A stretch of DNA of 64,000 nucleotides, taken from positions 1 through 64,000 of the forward strand of contig JAUHWT010000013.1 of the NCBI GenBank assembly GCA_030427145.1, read 5' to 3'. This DNA comes from Alphaproteobacteria bacterium (GTDB lineage Bacteria > Pseudomonadota > Alphaproteobacteria > Rhodobacterales > Rhodobacteraceae). The position numbers and the translations under genes are program-made. Each line of letters begins with the position of its first letter. Position 1 is the first letter of the stretch. This document shows positions 61,620-64,000 of the stretch, piece by piece. The notes under the pieces were generated by a model. It searched no databases and had not been told where the DNA came from. It worked only from the letters and a program-made list of their open reading frames with translations.

Positions 61620-62897
61620 ATGCTGTACCACGCCTATGAAATGACGCATGCCGCAATTTCGCCGATGCGAACTGCCGCGCGTATGGGGCGGGAGGTGATA
61701 TCCAATCCGCTCAATCCATTTTCGCAATATTACGGGTCACGGGCCATGTCCGCGGCGCTTGAGATGTTCATCAACGCCACGCGGCGGTACGGCAAACCGG
61801 AGTTTGACATCAGTTCGGTCAGGATCGGGCGGACGGATGTTCCGGTCCGCGAGGAGATCGTCTGGTCAAAGCCGTTCTGTAACCTGTTGCATTTCCGACG
61901 GGATTCGCGAACGGTTGAGCGTCGGAACGATCCGCGCGTGTTGATGGTTGCGCCGATGTCCGGGCATTACGCCACATTGCTCCGCGGAACGGTTGAGGCG
62001 ATGCTGCCGGATCATGATGTCTACATTACCGACTGGGTCGACGCGCGCGATGTGCCGGTGGTTGAGGGAAGTTTTGATCTCGACGACTATACCGACTACC
62101 TGATGGAAATGCTGGAGGCTCTCTCGGAGACCGGCGAGCGTGTGACAATGGTCGCCGTGTGCCAGCCGGGGATTCCCGCTATGGTCGCAACGAGCCTGAT
62201 GTCGATGAACAGGGATCCGGGGCGGCCATCGTCGATTATTCTGATGGGCTCACCCATTGATACGGCGAAAAATCCGAAACAGCCGAATGAGTTGGCGACG
62301 GGCAAGCCGCTCAGTTGGTTTGAAAACAATGTTGTGACGCGGGTACCCTGGCCCAATCAGGGCTTCATGCGGCGGGTCTATCCGGGTTTCCTCCAGCTTT
62401 CGAGCTTTCTTGCGATGAACATTGACCGGCATATGGATGCCCATGTCACGCAGTTTGAGAATCTTGTGAAGGGCGATGGTGACAGCACCGAGGCCCATCA
62501 GCGGTTCTATGATGAATACATGGCCGTGATGGATCTGACGGCGGAGTTCTATCTCCAGACCATTGAGCGCGTTTTCCAGAAACGTCTGCTGGCCGAAGGT
62601 CAGTACATGTACCGCGATACCCATGTCGACCCGTCGGCCATTGACGACGTGGCAATTATGACGATCGAGGGGGAGAAGGACGATATTACTGGCCTCGGTC
62701 AGACGGAGGCGGCGCAGACGCTGGCCGTCAATCTGCCTGATGGGCTTCGCAAGCACTACGTTGCCGAAGGTGTGGGTCACTACGGCGTGTTCAACGGTTC
62801 GCGGTTCCGGAAAAACATTTATCCGCAGATCCGCGACTTCATTAAGGCAAACCGCAAAGAGGTTGATGAGGTCGTACGCCTTAAGGCGGTGAGCTGA
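61620..62897 (+). CDS. phaZ: Intracellular polyhydroxyalkanoate depolymerase (PhaZ)
   Basis: 425 residues of the PHB depolymerase type that attacks native intracellular granules. The nucleophile region is VAVCQPGIP with Cys181 instead of Ser, as in Ralstonia PhaZ1; the terminal His is in AEGVGHYGVFNGSRFRKNIYPQIRDF. It starts with MLYHAYEMTHAAISPMR, a typical lead. AGGGA lies nine bases upstream. It mobilises stored PHB to 3-hydroxybutyrate. The next gene begins three bases after its stop. Confidence 0.92.
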   Translation: MLYHAYEMTHAAISPMRTAARMGREVISNPLNPFSQYYGSRAMSAALEMFINATRRYGKPEFDISSVRIGRTDVPVREEIVWSKPFCNLLHFRRDSRTVERRNDPRVLMVAPMSGHYATLLRGTVEAMLPDHDVYITDWVDARDVPVVEGSFDLDDYTDYLMEMLEALSETGERVTMVAVCQPGIPAMVATSLMSMNRDPGRPSSIILMGSPIDTAKNPKQPNELATGKPLSWFENNVVTRVPWPNQGFMRRVYPGFLQLSSFLAMNIDRHMDAHVTQFENLVKGDGDSTEAHQRFYDEYMAVMDLTAEFYLQTIERVFQKRLLAEGQYMYRDTHVDPSAIDDVAIMTIEGEKDDITGLGQTEAAQTLAVNLPDGLRKHYVAEGVGHYGVFNGSRFRKNIYPQIRDFIKANRKEVDEVVRLKAVS

Positions 62898-62899
62898 TC

Positions 62900-63595
62900 T
62901 TGTCGCAGGCGATCAGTATTGGGATGCCTGCGATTACCGTTCGATGGCGGCGGAATGACCGTGCGAAACGGTTTATTTTAAGAGTACCGACCGCCGGTGA
63001 TGAACCGGTATTGACGGTGCCGCGGGGCATGTCGATGGGGCATGCCCGTGCTTTTCTCCTGGCGAACGAGGACTGGCTGCGTGAGCGTGTCGCGAAGAGG
63101 GGCGGTCGTGTTCCTGTGGGGATAGGCACCGTGCTGCCCTATGCGGGCGAGGACGTGCGGGTTGTTTCCGCGAAGGCCCGGCGCACGGAACTCGCCGATG
63201 GTGAGTTGCGGGTTCACGGGCCGGTGGAGCGTGCGGGTCACCGCGCCATGGCTTTCCTCAAAGAGGCCGCACGGGACCGTTTGCTTGAAAGATCCCGGTT
63301 TTATGCCACGCAGGTCAATCGCAAGGTCAACGCGATTACCTTGCGGGACACGCGGTCGCGCTGGGGGTCGTGCAGTTCCAACGGGAAACTGATGTATTCC
63401 TGGCGTCTGATCATGGCCCCTCCGGACGTGCTTGATTACGTCGCGGCCCATGAGGTCGCCCATCTCGTCGAAATGAACCATTCACGCCGGTTTTGGGATC
63501 TGGTCCACAGGCTTGAGCCGGATTGCCAGGGGCCGCGGGACTGGCTACGAAAGAACGGCGGGCAGTTGCACCGCTGGGAATTCACCGCCGCCTGA
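62900..63595 (+). CDS. YgjP-like (DUF45) metallopeptidase-fold protein
   Basis: 231 residues. DTRSRWGSCSSNGKLMYSWRLIMAPPDVLDYVAAHEVAHLVEMNHSRRFWDLV carries WGSCSS and the zinc motif HEVAHLxxxNHS of the SprT/YgjP group. The proposed start is a TTG three bases past the phaZ stop; ATG at 62924 is an alternative. Activity of this family is not settled: peptidase and nucleotide pyrophosphatase roles have been proposed. Confidence 0.87.
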   Translation: MSQAISIGMPAITVRWRRNDRAKRFILRVPTAGDEPVLTVPRGMSMGHARAFLLANEDWLRERVAKRGGRVPVGIGTVLPYAGEDVRVVSAKARRTELADGELRVHGPVERAGHRAMAFLKEAARDRLLERSRFYATQVNRKVNAITLRDTRSRWGSCSSNGKLMYSWRLIMAPPDVLDYVAAHEVAHLVEMNHSRRFWDLVHRLEPDCQGPRDWLRKNGGQLHRWEFTAA

Positions 63596-63609
63596 ACGAG
63601 GTTGGGACC

Positions 63610-64000
63610 GTGTCGACACTGGCCGTTTTGGAACGCCCTAAAAAACCTGAGAAAAAGCCCCCCTCCCATGAGGTGGTGTATCGCCAGTTGCGGACACGGG
63701 TCATGCATGGGGCGATCCGTCCGGGGCAAAGCCTTACATTGCGCGGTATTGCGCGGGATTTCGGTGTCAGCACGGCACCGGCGCGGGATGCGGTACGCAG
63801 ACTGGTGGCGGAAGGCGCGTTTCAGTTTTCGTCATCGGGGCGTGTTTCGACGCCTGAACTGACAAATGCGCGTATTGAGGAACTGGCGGAGCTGCGTGCG
63901 TTGTTGGAGCCCGAATTGGCCTCACGGGCGATGCCGCGGGCGCATAACGCGCTGACGGAACGGATGCTTGCAATCAATTCGATCATCGACGAGATGATCG
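63610..64000 (+). CDS. GntR-family regulator (truncated by window end)
   Basis: 130 codons are visible and the frame is open at the last base. A GTG start, preceded by GAGG, gives MSTLAVLERPKKPEKKP, then a winged helix-turn-helix: VVYRQLRTRVMHGAIRPGQSLTLRGIARDFGVSTAPARDAVRRLVAEGAF. The beginning of an FCD-type effector domain follows (IEELAELRALLEPELASRAM). Its target is not inferable from the window. Confidence 0.85.
   Translation, partial: MSTLAVLERPKKPEKKPPSHEVVYRQLRTRVMHGAIRPGQSLTLRGIARDFGVSTAPARDAVRRLVAEGAFQFSSSGRVSTPELTNARIEELAELRALLEPELASRAMPRAHNALTERMLAINSIIDEMI

Overview
The window reads as a chromosomal stretch of a marine, Rhodobacterales-like alphaproteobacterium. Grounds: high GC, DMSP catabolism genes of the DddD type, a TIGR02300-type protein, DUF6522/DUF5368-like proteins, a CydDCABX set, an intracellular PHA depolymerase, and the initiator tRNA sequence. 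No insertion sequence, prophage, plasmid replication gene or CRISPR array was seen.

Layout. 0-4.6 kb: initiator tRNA with terminator, then a two-gene unit on the minus strand: a secreted FecR-domain protein with a long Gly/Asn/Asp repeat tail, followed by a CHASE2-PAS-GGDEF-EAL membrane protein. 4.6-11.8 kb: a DMSP module, dddT-dddD-dddA on the minus strand with a divergent LysR gene (dddR). 11.9-15.3 kb: a phosphonate-type ABC importer, phnD-phnC-phnE-phnE. 15.4-25.0 kb, all minus: cydD-cydC-cydA-cydB-cydX, a Tat-exported SQR-like flavoprotein, a small membrane protein, a bacterioferritin lacking the usual haem ligand, and a TehA/SLAC1-type channel. 25.2-29.6 kb: an overlapping operon of a CmcJ/NvfI-type dioxygenase, an LLM flavoenzyme and an SDR, then a nitroreductase with a divergent LysR gene. 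29.7-35.9 kb: a GcvA-like regulator divergent from an mttB-like / flavin demethylase / mttB-like operon, probably for quaternary or tertiary amine demethylation. 35.9-40.7 kb: Fe-type alcohol dehydrogenase, lipB, cfa, nitroreductase, EI24 protein.

40.7-51.4 kb: a polyol module. SorC regulator, PfkB kinase, GatZ/KbaZ-like protein and two SDRs (L-xylulose-reductase-like and ribitol-dehydrogenase-like) run left. A binding protein, two permeases, an 83-residue membrane protein, a xylitol-dehydrogenase-like enzyme and an ATPase run right. Acetate kinase converges on the ATPase. 53-58.9 kb: AraC regulator, a fused Gfo/Idh/MocA-aldo/keto reductase, and a TetR-VOC-VOC-DUF1428 operon with a clear palindromic operator, divergent from a TSUP-family exporter. 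58.9-61.0 kb: an NsrR-type nitric-oxide sensor with DUF6522 protein, a divergent group III truncated haemoglobin and fthC, then tRNA-Ala. 61.1-64 kb: TIGR02300 protein, PHA depolymerase, YgjP-like metallopeptidase and a GntR gene cut by the window end.

The recurring themes are uptake and demethylation or cleavage of methylated osmolytes (DMSP, betaine-like amines), polyol use, and respiration under low oxygen, sulfide or nitric oxide. At the largest scale the plus strand changes from C-rich to G-rich near 39-41 kb on genes of both orientations, an origin-like skew change with no replication gene seen beside it.
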